Source: Endomicrobium sp. (GTDB taxonomy: Bacteria; Elusimicrobiota; Endomicrobiia; Endomicrobiales; Endomicrobiaceae). From it: a stretch of DNA of 59,080 nucleotides. The stretch covers positions 1-59,080 of the forward strand of contig JAITPF010000016.1 in the NCBI GenBank assembly GCA_031289585.1. The letters run 5' to 3'. Both the position numbers and the translations under genes were made by a program. Below are positions 10,316 through 20,389 of this stretch, one piece after another. Below the pieces are notes generated by a model. The model had not been told where the DNA came from. It saw only the letters and a list, made by a program, of their open reading frames with translations, and ran no database searches. Position 1 is the first letter of the stretch. Each line of letters opens with the position of its first letter.

Positions 10316-11617
10316 CTATCTGAAAACAGCAAATATATAAATTATAATTACAAGACTGCAAAAAACGTAACGCCCCATAGGTATAATCCATTTACTAAAC
10401 GGTTTAGATCGTCCGTTTTGTATTTCTTCTGCAATTTTATTTGGCGGAACAATCCAGAAAAAGAAAATACCACTTGCTAAAGCGCAAAGTGGTATTAAAT
10501 GGAGTTCAAGAATATTAATAACTTCTTTGATATTTCCAACTACAAAGATATTGCACATTGCTGCTGCTAATACGGATATAGCTCCAACAGCCCAAATACG
10601 AGCTATTTTAAATTTGTTTTGTAGTACTTCAACAACAACTTCAAGCATACCTATAAGTGAAGTAAGTGCTGCAAAAAATACTGCGGTAAAGAAGATGCCC
10701 ATAAGAATTTGTCCTAAAGGCAGACCTTTAAAAATATCAGGCATTGTGATAAACATAAGTGGTGGACCTTCGTTGAGGTTTTTCCCAAAAGCAAATGCAG
10801 CAGGAATTATTAGTAAAGTTGCAATCATTGATGCCACCGTATCTATAATTACAACATTCTTTGCAGAAGAAACTAAATCTTCAGTTTTCTTTGCATAAGA
10901 ACCATATACAACCATAGTTGAACCTCTAAGGGACAAGGAATAAAATACTTGTCCTAATGCTAACATCCATGTTATAGGATCAAACATAAATTCCCACTTT
11001 GGACTAAAAAGATATTTATATCCTTCCGAAGCGTGTGGTAGAAAAGCAACTCTTGTTGCCAAAATCAAAAGAAGAACAATAATTGCAGGAATCATAAAAG
11101 TACAGCATTTTTCAATGCCTTTTTCGACACCTCTTACTATAGTTATACCTGCCAAAAATACGGTTATAATAATCCATAAGAATATATGACTATTGATAGT
11201 AGTATCAAAATATTGAGAACTGTTAGATGCAGAAAAAGCCGAACCTGTAAATGACCCTAACAGAAAACGAATAACCCAAGATACTACTAGAATATAACCT
11301 ATAGCTTGTACCAAAGCAACTAAAACACATATCCACCCGAAAAACTCTCCAGCTTTTCCACTTTTACCACGCATTTCTAAAGCTTTTTTAAAAGCACCTA
11401 TAGGACCTGTTCCTGTAAGTCTGCCGATAGCCATTTCTCCAATTACTGCAATAATTCCTAAAACAGCTAAACAAATAAGATAAGGGATTACAAATGCTGC
11501 TCCGCCGAGTTCTCCTACACGGTATGGAAATAACCAAATATTCCCCAGTCCTATAGCCGATCCTGTCGCAGCAAAAATCAACCCCCATTTTGATGAAAAC
11601 GAATCTTTAATGCTCAC
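10316..11617 (-). CDS. Sodium:neurotransmitter symporter (SNF) family transporter
   Basis: WGLIFAATGSAIGLGNIWLFPYRVGELGGAAFVIPY and about 11 TMs. Confidence 0.92.
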   Translation of the reverse strand: MSIKDSFSSKWGLIFAATGSAIGLGNIWLFPYRVGELGGAAFVIPYLICLAVLGIIAVIGEMAIGRLTGTGPIGAFKKALEMRGKSGKAGEFFGWICVLVALVQAIGYILVVSWVIRFLLGSFTGSAFSASNSSQYFDTTINSHIFLWIIITVFLAGITIVRGVEKGIEKCCTFMIPAIIVLLLILATRVAFLPHASEGYKYLFSPKWEFMFDPITWMLALGQVFYSLSLRGSTMVVYGSYAKKTEDLVSSAKNVVIIDTVASMIATLLIIPAAFAFGKNLNEGPPLMFITMPDIFKGLPLGQILMGIFFTAVFFAALTSLIGMLEVVVEVLQNKFKIARIWAVGAISVLAAAMCNIFVVGNIKEVINILELHLIPLCALASGIFFFWIVPPNKIAEEIQNGRSKPFSKWIIPMGRYVFCSLVIIIYIFAVFR

Positions 11618-11652
11618 CTCTATCTTTTTTCCTATGTTCTTTTTTCATAACC

Positions 11653-11692
11653 AAGAAAAAAATAAAAGTACTAAAAATTCTGTTTTTAGCAC
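11653..11692 (-). terminator. Terminator-like hairpin in the leader of the symporter gene
   Basis: minus strand GTGCTAAAAA-cagaa-TTTTTAGTAC followed by a U-rich run. Confidence 0.5.
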
Positions 11693-11799
11693 CTTTGTCA
11701 TTTCTTTATATTAAGATAGTAACAGTATATTAAATTTTTATTATTTTATCAATGTCTTGTAATCGTTCATAACATATTAGACTTTTAGGCATTAAGAAG

Positions 11800-11885
11800 C
11801 CATTGAATAATGAAGTGGTGTTTGATAATTTAAACCTTTGAGAACTTTTTGCTAGTTATGCCATTTTAATAATCCGTAAGTCTTT
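11800..11885 (-). mobile_element. Decayed IS3/IS481-like transposase C-terminal remnant
   Basis: minus strand reads YGLLKWHN*QKVLKGLNYQTPLHYSMAS*, like the WYN..RPHKGLNYQTPxEYL tail. Confidence 0.55.
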
Positions 11886-12384
11886 TGTTGGACTGATTAC
11901 AATCACTTATACTATCTTCGTTTCTGTCGATAACCGGTTAAGTCAGGTCATAAAGAAATTCAGGGAGAATTTATTGTGGATTTTTTTCGCCGACAAATTG
12001 CTTAAGTTTACAGACTTAATAAAAGAAGAATATGTAATATGTTTTGTAAATGGTAACGGACTTACAAACTGCGAAGCAAGACTTTAAAACAACAACACAA
12101 AAGCTTTGTATTTGGCCAATAAGATGTTTAATATACATTCTATTTATCGAAAATAAAGATTTGGATAAAGAAAGCAAGATAAAAGCTTACAATTCAGTAA
12201 GGTAAGAACTTCTAGATAACCAAAAATTTGATTTCCTTAACTTTGAAACTGGAACTAGTTGATTGTATGGAGATACTCACAACAGAAGCAGCAGAATATT
12301 CAACTCTTTGTTTTAAGAAGTTATAGAATATTTATAGAAAAATAATTGTTCTTTAAAATTTTAGGCGCTGTAAAAAATAATATA

Positions 12385-12468
12385 TGCTGAGGAGGGGATT
12401 TGAACCCCTACCACCCTTTCGGGGACAGGCTTCTGAGACCTGCGTGTCTGCCGTTCCACCACCTCAGC
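12385..12468 (-). tRNA. tRNA-Leu (anticodon CAG)
   Basis: 7-bp acceptor GCTGAGG/CCTCAGC, loop CTCAGAA, long variable arm, T arm GGGGTTCAAATCCCC; CCA not encoded. Confidence 0.95.
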
Positions 12469-12482
12469 TATAAAACTATAAA

Positions 12483-13010
12483 CTATCTATCAATAATTTC
12501 CATTTTAATTACGCGCATATATTTCCATTTATTTGTTTTATATCTTAAATAAAAAGAAACTGCAAGTACAATGCCATAAATGATTAAAATACTCCAGCAA
12601 GAATATAATCCCATTTTAAATACTGTTGTTGCTAAATACAATAATGTTGTAGTAAAAATGAAAAGTGTTATCAAAAGTTTCATTGCAAAAGCGGTATCTC
12701 CAGCACCTTTTATTGCTGAAGAGAATATAATAGCTAATGATTCGAAAACTAAAAATAAAGCTCCAAATCTTAATAAAACAATTATAGTAGGTCTTATTTG
12801 TTCAATAATTGCACTTTCAGCGCCTTTTGAAAAAGGGTACATAAATATATTCGGAATAAATATATATGCAAGAACATTTAAGAAAATATATAAACTTGTT
12901 ACATGTAAAGATGTTTTAATACTTGTTTGTGCAATAGAAGCTTGATTTTTACCGAGATAGGTTCCTACAAAAATTGATGTTGTAAATCCAAATCTACTAA
13001 TGGTATATAG
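12483..13010 (-). pseudogene. MATE-family efflux protein, N-terminally truncated
   Basis: RFGFTTSIFVGTYLGKNQASIAQTS...MYPFSKGAES...SSAIKGAGDTAFAMK is MATE C-terminal half; no N-terminal half. Confidence 0.75.
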
Positions 13011-13167
13011 GTGAGATTATAAATATTCAAAACAATATTGCTTGCGAAAAATACGAAAAACTGTAAATTTCTCTCATGCGTTTGTTGTGCAAAGCGAATT
13101 AAAATTGCCGCTTTCTTTTTTTTACTATATATTATAAAATTTGCCAATGTTATATGAGGAAGAAACT

Positions 13168-13953
13168 ATGGGTAGTTTTATTGAATTAAAAAACGTTTCT
13201 GTGTTACGTGATGACAGAAAAATTTTAGATAATATTAATCTTGTTATAAATTCTGATGAGAATGTTGCAATAATAGGTCCAAATGGTTCAGGAAAATCTA
13301 CTTTTATTAAACTTATAACTGGTAAAATTTACCCATCTTATACTGGAGATGATACAGTTTGTAAATTATTTGGACGTATACAGTGGAATGTACATAATTT
13401 ACGCAATATGCTTGGAATAGTAACAAACGAACTTCAATACAATTTTCATAACGAAATAACGGGTATTGAAACTGTTTTATCTGGTTTTTTTGCAAGCATT
13501 GGATTATCAAATACCCATATTGTTACGAACGCTATGATAAAAAAAGCTGAAAATACAATTGATTTTTTGGAAGTATCTTCTTTAAAAGATAAAAAACTTG
13601 AAACTATGTCATCTGGAGAAGCAAGAAGATTTTTGATTGCTAGATCTCTTGTAAATAATCCAAAAGTTTTAGTTTTGGATGAGCCATCAAACAGTTTAGA
13701 TATTGCATCAGCTGTAAAACTCCACAATACAATGAGAAAAATTTCAGGTTCTGGAACAAAAATAGTACTTGTAACTCATTTAGTGTCTGATATTATTCCG
13801 GAAATGGATAGATTCGTATTTTTTAAAAAAGGAAAGATATTCGCCGATGGAAACCGCAAAAATATTTTTACTAGCGATAAATTATCTTCTCTTTTTGGTA
13901 TGAAAGTGAAGATAAATGAAAATAATAGTTTGTGTGAAATTGCAGTAGTATAA
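13168..13953 (+). CDS. ABC transporter ATP-binding protein (ModF/YlmA-like)
   Basis: GPNGSGKST, SSGEARRFLIARSL, VLVLDEPSNSLD. Confidence 0.85.
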   Translation: MGSFIELKNVSVLRDDRKILDNINLVINSDENVAIIGPNGSGKSTFIKLITGKIYPSYTGDDTVCKLFGRIQWNVHNLRNMLGIVTNELQYNFHNEITGIETVLSGFFASIGLSNTHIVTNAMIKKAENTIDFLEVSSLKDKKLETMSSGEARRFLIARSLVNNPKVLVLDEPSNSLDIASAVKLHNTMRKISGSGTKIVLVTHLVSDIIPEMDRFVFFKKGKIFADGNRKNIFTSDKLSSLFGMKVKINENNSLCEIAVV

Positions 13954-13988
13954 AATAACAATGAAATAGTTAAAGGACTAAATATATA

Positions 13989-16559
13989 ATGAAAAAATGG
14001 ATAAAATTTATTCTTGTGCCTTTGGGTTTTTTTGTTTTTGTTGGCGCATTGGCACTTCTTCACAATCAACTAAAAAATCTAAATTATGTTGACATTATAA
14101 ATGCGTTAAAAGCTATACCGTCATTTAAAATTATAATAGCTTTGTTTTTAGCTTTATCATATTACTTGATTTTAGGAGGTTATGATATATTAGCATTTAA
14201 ATACATAGGTGCAAAAGTTCCATTAAAACCTAAAGATGTTTTATTTACGTGTTTTATAAGCAACGTTCTAGGAAGCAATACTGGCTATTCAATGCTTTTT
14301 GGTGGATCAATACGATATAGACTTTACTCAATGTATAATGTTTCAATGGTTAATGTTACAAAAGTACTTCTTTTTTCTTCTGCGACAATTTGGCTTGGTC
14401 TTTTAACAATTGGTGGTCTCATTTTTACTTTTGCACCTGTTTCTTTGGAAGGAATAGTTGATTTTAATTTCTCAACAAGAATAATTGGTTTATTTTTTAT
14501 TGTTATTCTAATTTTATATATCTTATTAAGTACATTGCATTCAAGACCAATAAAAGTATTTAACTGGACTATAACTTTCCCAGATATTAAAATTGTTTCT
14601 TCACAAATTTTACTTGCTACATGCGATTGGCTCATTGCATCACTTACTCTTTATGTTCTTTTACCTAGTGGAGAAATACCTTACTTTGTTTTGCTTAAAG
14701 TTTTTCTTGTATCGCAGCTTCTTGGAATTATAAGTCAGGTTCCAGGAGGTATGGGTGTTTTTGAAGCTTCTATTGCGTTGTTACTTCCTAATTCTGCAAG
14801 CAATTCAGGAGTTATCGGAGGGTTGCTTGCTTACAGAGTGGTATTTTATTTTTTCCCTCTTTTGATAGCGCTTATTCTTTTAGGTTCTTTTGAAATTATG
14901 ATATTTACAAAGAGATTTAGTGAAAAGGCAAGAATTTTTGGGAAAACCATTTCTTCAGTCATAGTGCAAATTATTGCGTTGTTATCATTTTTTGCTGGTA
15001 TGATTGCAATGCTTTCAGCGTCCACTCCTTTTGATGTAGTACAGTTGAAATTTGTAATAAATCTTCTTCCTATATGGTTTGCTGATTTGTCACATTTTTT
15101 GCTGAGTACTACATCAATAATTCTGCTTTTTATTTCGAGGGCTTTACAGCTTAGAATTAAAAATGCGTGGAACATTGCTTGTATTTTAATAGGTATTACA
15201 ATTGTTCTTATACTTATTGTGGGAGAACCTCCCTTAGTTCTTTTGTGTTTTATAGCGCTGCTGATTGTGCTTTTAATTTCAAAACAATATTTTTACAGAA
15301 ATATTTCTATATTAAATATGGCTTTCAGTACATGGTGGCTTAGTGCTATTGGTGGAGTTTTTGTTTTGTCAGTGTGGATAGGGTTCTTTGTAAATAGACA
15401 AGATATTTTTTCTTGGATACATCTAAACATATTTTTAAAAAATATTTTAAGCACTACAGATACTGCAAGATTTTTAAGAGCAAGTTTAGGCGTTGGAGTG
15501 ATAATATTTATAGTTATTCTGGAACAGATATCAAAAAATTTCTTTAAAAAGTTTGTCTCATTTACAAAAGGCGATATAAAAAATATAGTTGATTCTTCAG
15601 ATTATGCATATTCGTTTAATGCGCTTGCAGATGATAAAAATTATATTGTCAACGATGAAAAAGATGCATTTATTATGTATGCAAAATTGAAAAATAGTTG
15701 GATTGCTTTGGGTGATCCTGTTGGGAAATGTGGGCATAAAAATGAACTTTTATGGAAGTTTAAAGAAATGGCAGACAATGTCTCAGCAAGGCCTGCTTTT
15801 ATTGGAATAGATCATAAATACGTGCAAATCTATGATGACATAGGTCTTGATGTTTTTAATATAGGGCAGGCAGCAAAAATTCCTTTAAGGATTTTTGATA
15901 AAAACAATGAATGTTTTAAAGATTTTTGCTGTAAGGAAATTGAGGAAGCAGGATTTAGATATCAAATACTAAAAGCAGAACAATTTGAACAATATAGAGA
16001 AATATTTAAGAAAATAAGTAAAGAATGGGAAGAGAATACAAATTATATTGAGAGAAATTTTATACCGGGCAAATATGATGAATCTTATATGAAAGATATG
16101 GATTTTGGAATATTAGAAAAAGATAGCAAAATTTATGCTTTTTCTGTTATCGTAAAAACTAAAAATAAGAATGAGTTGTCTTCAGGGGTTGTAAGACATA
16201 TAAAATGCGATTATGACATTTTTACTTATATGATATTTAAAAATATTTTATGGGCTAAAGAAAATGAATACAAGTGGTTTGATTTAGGTCTTGCCTATTT
16301 CCCATCTGCAGAAAATGATGGTGAAGCGATAAAATATTTCGCAAAAATGTTTATGTTTGCTGAACATTTTAATTATAATCTTACATCTTTAAGGGAATTT
16401 AAGAATAAGTTTTGTCCGGTGTGGCATAATAAATATGTAGCTATACATCCAGATAGATATATTATTACATTTATTAAAAATTTTACAGCGCTTATTTCTC
16501 CTCTTAAAATTGTTGACGGGAAACATTTCTATTTCTTTAAAAGGTTCTTTAAAAGATGA
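13989..16559 (+). CDS. mprF: Phosphatidylglycerol lysyltransferase/flippase
   Basis: N-terminal polytopic flippase domain plus C-terminal DUF2156-type synthase domain (YAFSVIVKTKNKNELSSGVVRH...KWFDLGLA). Confidence 0.93.
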   Translation: MKKWIKFILVPLGFFVFVGALALLHNQLKNLNYVDIINALKAIPSFKIIIALFLALSYYLILGGYDILAFKYIGAKVPLKPKDVLFTCFISNVLGSNTGYSMLFGGSIRYRLYSMYNVSMVNVTKVLLFSSATIWLGLLTIGGLIFTFAPVSLEGIVDFNFSTRIIGLFFIVILILYILLSTLHSRPIKVFNWTITFPDIKIVSSQILLATCDWLIASLTLYVLLPSGEIPYFVLLKVFLVSQLLGIISQVPGGMGVFEASIALLLPNSASNSGVIGGLLAYRVVFYFFPLLIALILLGSFEIMIFTKRFSEKARIFGKTISSVIVQIIALLSFFAGMIAMLSASTPFDVVQLKFVINLLPIWFADLSHFLLSTTSIILLFISRALQLRIKNAWNIACILIGITIVLILIVGEPPLVLLCFIALLIVLLISKQYFYRNISILNMAFSTWWLSAIGGVFVLSVWIGFFVNRQDIFSWIHLNIFLKNILSTTDTARFLRASLGVGVIIFIVILEQISKNFFKKFVSFTKGDIKNIVDSSDYAYSFNALADDKNYIVNDEKDAFIMYAKLKNSWIALGDPVGKCGHKNELLWKFKEMADNVSARPAFIGIDHKYVQIYDDIGLDVFNIGQAAKIPLRIFDKNNECFKDFCCKEIEEAGFRYQILKAEQFEQYREIFKKISKEWEENTNYIERNFIPGKYDESYMKDMDFGILEKDSKIYAFSVIVKTKNKNELSSGVVRHIKCDYDIFTYMIFKNILWAKENEYKWFDLGLAYFPSAENDGEAIKYFAKMFMFAEHFNYNLTSLREFKNKFCPVWHNKYVAIHPDRYIITFIKNFTALISPLKIVDGKHFYFFKRFFKR

Positions 16560-17527
16560 AAGCATGGGATATTTTTTATAAAAATATTTCTCAAAATAAT
16601 TTTATTAAAACCAAAGACAAAATTGTTTTAGCAGTATCTGGTGGAATAGATTCTATATGTATGTTGCATTTGTTTTGGCGTCTTGCAAAAAAAATAAATA
16701 TTAAACTTCTAGTAGTAAATTTTAATCATAATTTAAGAGAAGAATCCATAAAAGAAGCAAAAACTGTCAAAGATTTATCATCTAAACTTGAGATAGAATG
16801 TTTCCTTAAAAAAATAAATGTAAGAGAATATTCTAAAAAATATTCTATTTCAATTGAAACAGCTGGAAGAAACTTACGATATTTAACTCTTGAAGAAATT
16901 GCAAAGAAGTATAAATATAATAAGATTACTACTGCACATAATGCAAATGATAACGCTGAAACTGTACTTATGTGGCTTTTAAGAGGAAGCGGAAATTTTG
17001 TTGGTATACCACAGGAAAGAAAAATAAATAAAAATCTTGTTGTAATACGTCCTTTACTTCCAATTACAAGAAAGTTGATAGAAGAATATGTCAAAAGTCA
17101 TAATTTGCCTTTTTGTATTGACAAATCTAATTTTTCAGACATATATACTAGAAACAAAATACGGCTGTTACTAATGCCTATTTTTGAAAAAATAAATCAT
17201 AAAGCTGTAGAACATATTTTTGATTTAAGTTGCATACAGACACGGGAAGATGCATATTTAGAAGAAATTTCAAGCAATTTTATAAAAAAATGCGTAAAAA
17301 TGCAGAAAAATCAAATTTTGCTTGATTTAATAATGTTTTTACGATATAATAAAGCAATACAATTTAGAATTTTAAAAAGCATATTACCGCAAAAGAAATA
17401 CAGCTTATGTATTAACTTGATAATGCATAAAATTTTGTCGGCAGATGTATCTATTTATAGACTATCTGCCGATTGGATTTTTAAAATAAAGCCACAAAAA
17501 GCTTATTTCATAAGGGAGAGAAAGTAA
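16556..17527 (+). CDS. tilS: tRNA(Ile)-lysidine synthase
   Basis: LAVSGGIDSICML PP-loop; HNANDNAETVLMWLLRGSG; overlaps mprF stop. Confidence 0.93.
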   Translation: MKAWDIFYKNISQNNFIKTKDKIVLAVSGGIDSICMLHLFWRLAKKINIKLLVVNFNHNLREESIKEAKTVKDLSSKLEIECFLKKINVREYSKKYSISIETAGRNLRYLTLEEIAKKYKYNKITTAHNANDNAETVLMWLLRGSGNFVGIPQERKINKNLVVIRPLLPITRKLIEEYVKSHNLPFCIDKSNFSDIYTRNKIRLLLMPIFEKINHKAVEHIFDLSCIQTREDAYLEEISSNFIKKCVKMQKNQILLDLIMFLRYNKAIQFRILKSILPQKKYSLCINLIMHKILSADVSIYRLSADWIFKIKPQKAYFIRERK

Positions 17528-17763
17528 TGAGCAGTGATAAGAGATATACTATAGACGTTCTTTTTTTTAAAGACCTAATACAAAAGCAAATTTCTGCAAT
17601 TGCGTCACAGATATCTGATAATTTTAAGGATAAAGAACTTTTAGTAATTGCGGTTTTAAATAGTTTTATTTTTTGTGCTGATTTTGTCGTAAGGTATGGT
17701 TTGGATTATAATGGACCTTTTAGAGGATTGTTCTACATAGGACAATTAAAGGGAGTTTGTTAA
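17527..17763 (+). pseudogene. hpt: Hypoxanthine phosphoribosyltransferase with in-frame internal deletion
   Basis: N-terminus (LLVIAVLNSFIFCADF) joins directly to the Hpt C-terminal signature VVRYGLDYNGPFRGLFYIGQLK; PRPP loop absent. Confidence 0.8.
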
Positions 17764-19722
17764 ATGAATAAGAAAAATCCCTGGTTTATATTTTTCTGGA
17801 TAACTCTATTTGTTATTATATTTATGCTTATGAATTTTGCCAAACAAAGAGGAACGGAGGTAGATCTTGAATATTCCCAGTTTAAACAATATATAAGAGC
17901 TGGAAATGTATCAAAGGTTTTAGTGTCTCCAGGACTTATTAAAGGACAGTTTAGAGATAGTGATGGTGTTTTGAAAAGATTTAAAACTGTTCCAATGGAT
18001 GATCAAAACCTTATAAAAGATATGGAAGATAATAAAATACTTGAATTTTCATCTGTAGAAAAAAATGGATGGATTGGACCTTTACTATTAAGTTGGGGAC
18101 CTATAATTCTTTTAATTTTGTTTTGGCTTTGGATGATGCGTGGCATGGCTGCTGGTGGTAAACAGGCTATATCCTTTGGTAAAACAAAAGCAAAACTCGC
18201 AGGAAACAACGCAGAAAAAAAGACTACTTTTAAAGATGTTGCAGGTTGTGATGAAGCAAAAGAGGAACTTCAGGAAATAGTAGCTTTTTTGAAAGATCCA
18301 GCAAAGTTTCAAAAACTCGGCGGAAAAATTCCTAAAGGTGTTTTGCTTTTCGGATCGCCAGGGACAGGAAAAACATTACTTGCGAAAGCTGTAGCAGGTG
18401 AAGCTGGCGTTCCATTTTTCTCTTCAAGCGGTTCAGAATTTGTTGAAATGTTTGTGGGTGTTGGCGCTTCAAGAGTAAGAGATTTGTTTGATCGTGGCAG
18501 AAAATCTGCTCCGTGTTTATTGTTTATAGATGAAATAGATGCCGTAGGTAGGCACCGATTCGCAGGTATTGGTGGTGGACATGACGAAAGAGAGCAGACA
18601 TTGAATCAACTTCTTGTTGAAATGGACGGTTTTGATACTAAAGAGGGTGTGATTTTAATTGCAGCTACAAACAGACCGGATGTTTTAGATCCCGCACTTT
18701 TAAGACCTGGAAGGTTTGACAGGCAAGTTGTTGTTCCAAGTCCTGACCTTAAAGATAGAGAAGAAATACTTGGGGTTCATTCGAAAAAGATAAAAATGGG
18801 TAGTGATGTAAACTTGAATGTTATCGCAAGAAGGACTCCCGGGTTTGTTGGTGCGGATCTTGCAAATCTTGTAAACGAAGCGGCTCTTCTTGCTGCAAGA
18901 AATGATCAGAAGACTGTGAATATGAAGAATATGGAAGAAGCAATAGATAGGATTCTTGCTGGACCTCAAAGAAAATCGCGTTTGATGTCTGACAAAGAAA
19001 GAAGAATTATTGCTTATCACGAGTCTGGACACACTCTTGTTGCAAAGTTTTTACCATCAGCTGATCCTGTTCATAAAGTTTCTATAATTCCTCGTGGTCC
19101 TGCTTTAGGATATACGTTACAACTTCCAGAAGAGGATAAATATTTGACTTCAAAATCTGAGCTTTTAGATAGACTTTCTATACTATTTGGCGGACGTGTT
19201 ACGGAAGAAATAGTGTTTTCAGAGATCACCACAGGTGCTCAAAATGATATAGCTAAAGCTACGGAAATTGCTATGAGAATGGTTACTGAATTTGGTATGA
19301 GCGATAAAATAGGTCCTTTGGCTTTGCAAAGACCAAATGAAGAAATATTTTTGGGAAGGGATATTTCAAAAGATGCAAGACATTCTGGAAAAACCTCTGA
19401 ACTTATAGATGATGAAGTTAAAAGTATTATAGATGGGGCAAAAATTAAAGCTGCTAAAATTATTAAAGAAAATATGAATATTTTGAATAAAATTGTTAAC
19501 TATCTTTTGGAAAGAGAAAACTTAAGTGGTGAAGATATAGATAAAATAATAAAAGGCGAAGAATTAATACCTTTATCTAAAAATGATTCTACAAGTACAG
19601 AAAATAAAAATGAAGTTGCTAATGATTCTACAAGTACAAAAGATAAAAATAAAGTTGCTGTTGAAAAAGAAGTTATAAAAGAAAAGGGGTTGAGTGGTAA
19701 AATACAAAGTGAACCCATTTAA
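17764..19722 (+). CDS. ftsH: ATP-dependent zinc metalloprotease FtsH
   Basis: [26 protein letters not shown] region, HESGH. Confidence 0.97.
   Translation: MNKKNPWFIFFWITLFVIIFMLMNFAKQRGTEVDLEYSQFKQYIRAGNVSKVLVSPGLIKGQFRDSDGVLKRFKTVPMDDQNLIKDMEDNKILEFSSVEKNGWIGPLLLSWGPIILLILFWLWMMRGMAAGGKQAISFGKTKAKLAGNNAEKKTTFKDVAGCDEAKEELQEIVAFLKDPAKFQKLGGKIPKGVLLFGSPGTGKTLLAKAVAGEAGVPFFSSSGSEFVEMFVGVGASRVRDLFDRGRKSAPCLLFIDEIDAVGRHRFAGIGGGHDEREQTLNQLLVEMDGFDTKEGVILIAATNRPDVLDPALLRPGRFDRQVVVPSPDLKDREEILGVHSKKIKMGSDVNLNVIARRTPGFVGADLANLVNEAALLAARNDQKTVNMKNMEEAIDRILAGPQRKSRLMSDKERRIIAYHESGHTLVAKFLPSADPVHKVSIIPRGPALGYTLQLPEEDKYLTSKSELLDRLSILFGGRVTEEIVFSEITTGAQNDIAKATEIAMRMVTEFGMSDKIGPLALQRPNEEIFLGRDISKDARHSGKTSELIDDEVKSIIDGAKIKAAKIIKENMNILNKIVNYLLERENLSGEDIDKIIKGEELIPLSKNDSTSTENKNEVANDSTSTKDKNKVAVEKEVIKEKGLSGKIQSEPI
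19582..19659 (+). repeat. 2 x 39-bp tandem repeat in the ftsH 3' end
   Basis: [13 protein letters not shown] / [13 protein letters not shown]. Confidence 0.9.
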
Positions 19723-20284
19723 TTTTGATGAAAAAAAGGCACAGCAGGCCATAAAACTTTTGCTTGAATCTTTTGATGAAGATTTAAACAGAGAAGGTAT
19801 TAAACATACACCTGAAAGAGTTGCAGAGTTTTATAAAGAAGCTTTGTCTGGAAATGCGATTGATCCTTTAAAACTTATTCATAAACATTATGTAACAAAA
19901 TATCACGAAGAAGTAGTTTTAATTAAAGATATTCCATTTTATTCTATCTGCGAGCATCATTTACTTCCTTTTTTCGGTAAAGCGCATATAGCGTATATAC
20001 CTAAAAAAGACAGAATAATCGGTGTATCAAAATTTGTAAGACTACTCGAAGTTTTTACAAATAGACTACAGTTTCAAGAAAGACTTACAAAGCAGGTTGC
20101 AGATACGATAATGAAATCTGTAAAACCGCACGGAGTTATGGTGGTTGTTGAAGCGGAACATTTGTGTATGACGATGAGAGGCGTTAAAAAGCCTGGTTCA
20201 AAAATGATTACTTCTGCAATGCATGGTATATTTTTAAAAGATGTAAGGACGCGTTCTGAAGCAATGTCGTTATTAAAAGGGTAA
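19694..20284 (+). CDS. folE: GTP cyclohydrolase I
   Basis: TPERVAEFYKE, SICEHHLLPFFGKAHIAYIP, MRGVKKPGS. Confidence 0.96.
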   Translation: MVKYKVNPFNFDEKKAQQAIKLLLESFDEDLNREGIKHTPERVAEFYKEALSGNAIDPLKLIHKHYVTKYHEEVVLIKDIPFYSICEHHLLPFFGKAHIAYIPKKDRIIGVSKFVRLLEVFTNRLQFQERLTKQVADTIMKSVKPHGVMVVVEAEHLCMTMRGVKKPGSKMITSAMHGIFLKDVRTRSEAMSLLKG

Positions 20285-20389
20285 AAAAGCATAGTATTGG
20301 TGTTTTTTGCTCATTGTAAGTGGGTTAAGCAGCGATGTCCGTACAATAAGTTACAAAATTGACAAAATTGGCAATTGTGATATAAGCAA

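Noticed and set aside
12965-13147. 60-aa minus ORF upstream of the MATE fragment
   Set aside because: Its last residues are an out-of-frame reading of the MATE fragment; not an independent gene.
13989-16559. MprF as an unusual fusion
   Set aside because: Flippase plus synthase in one protein is the normal MprF architecture.
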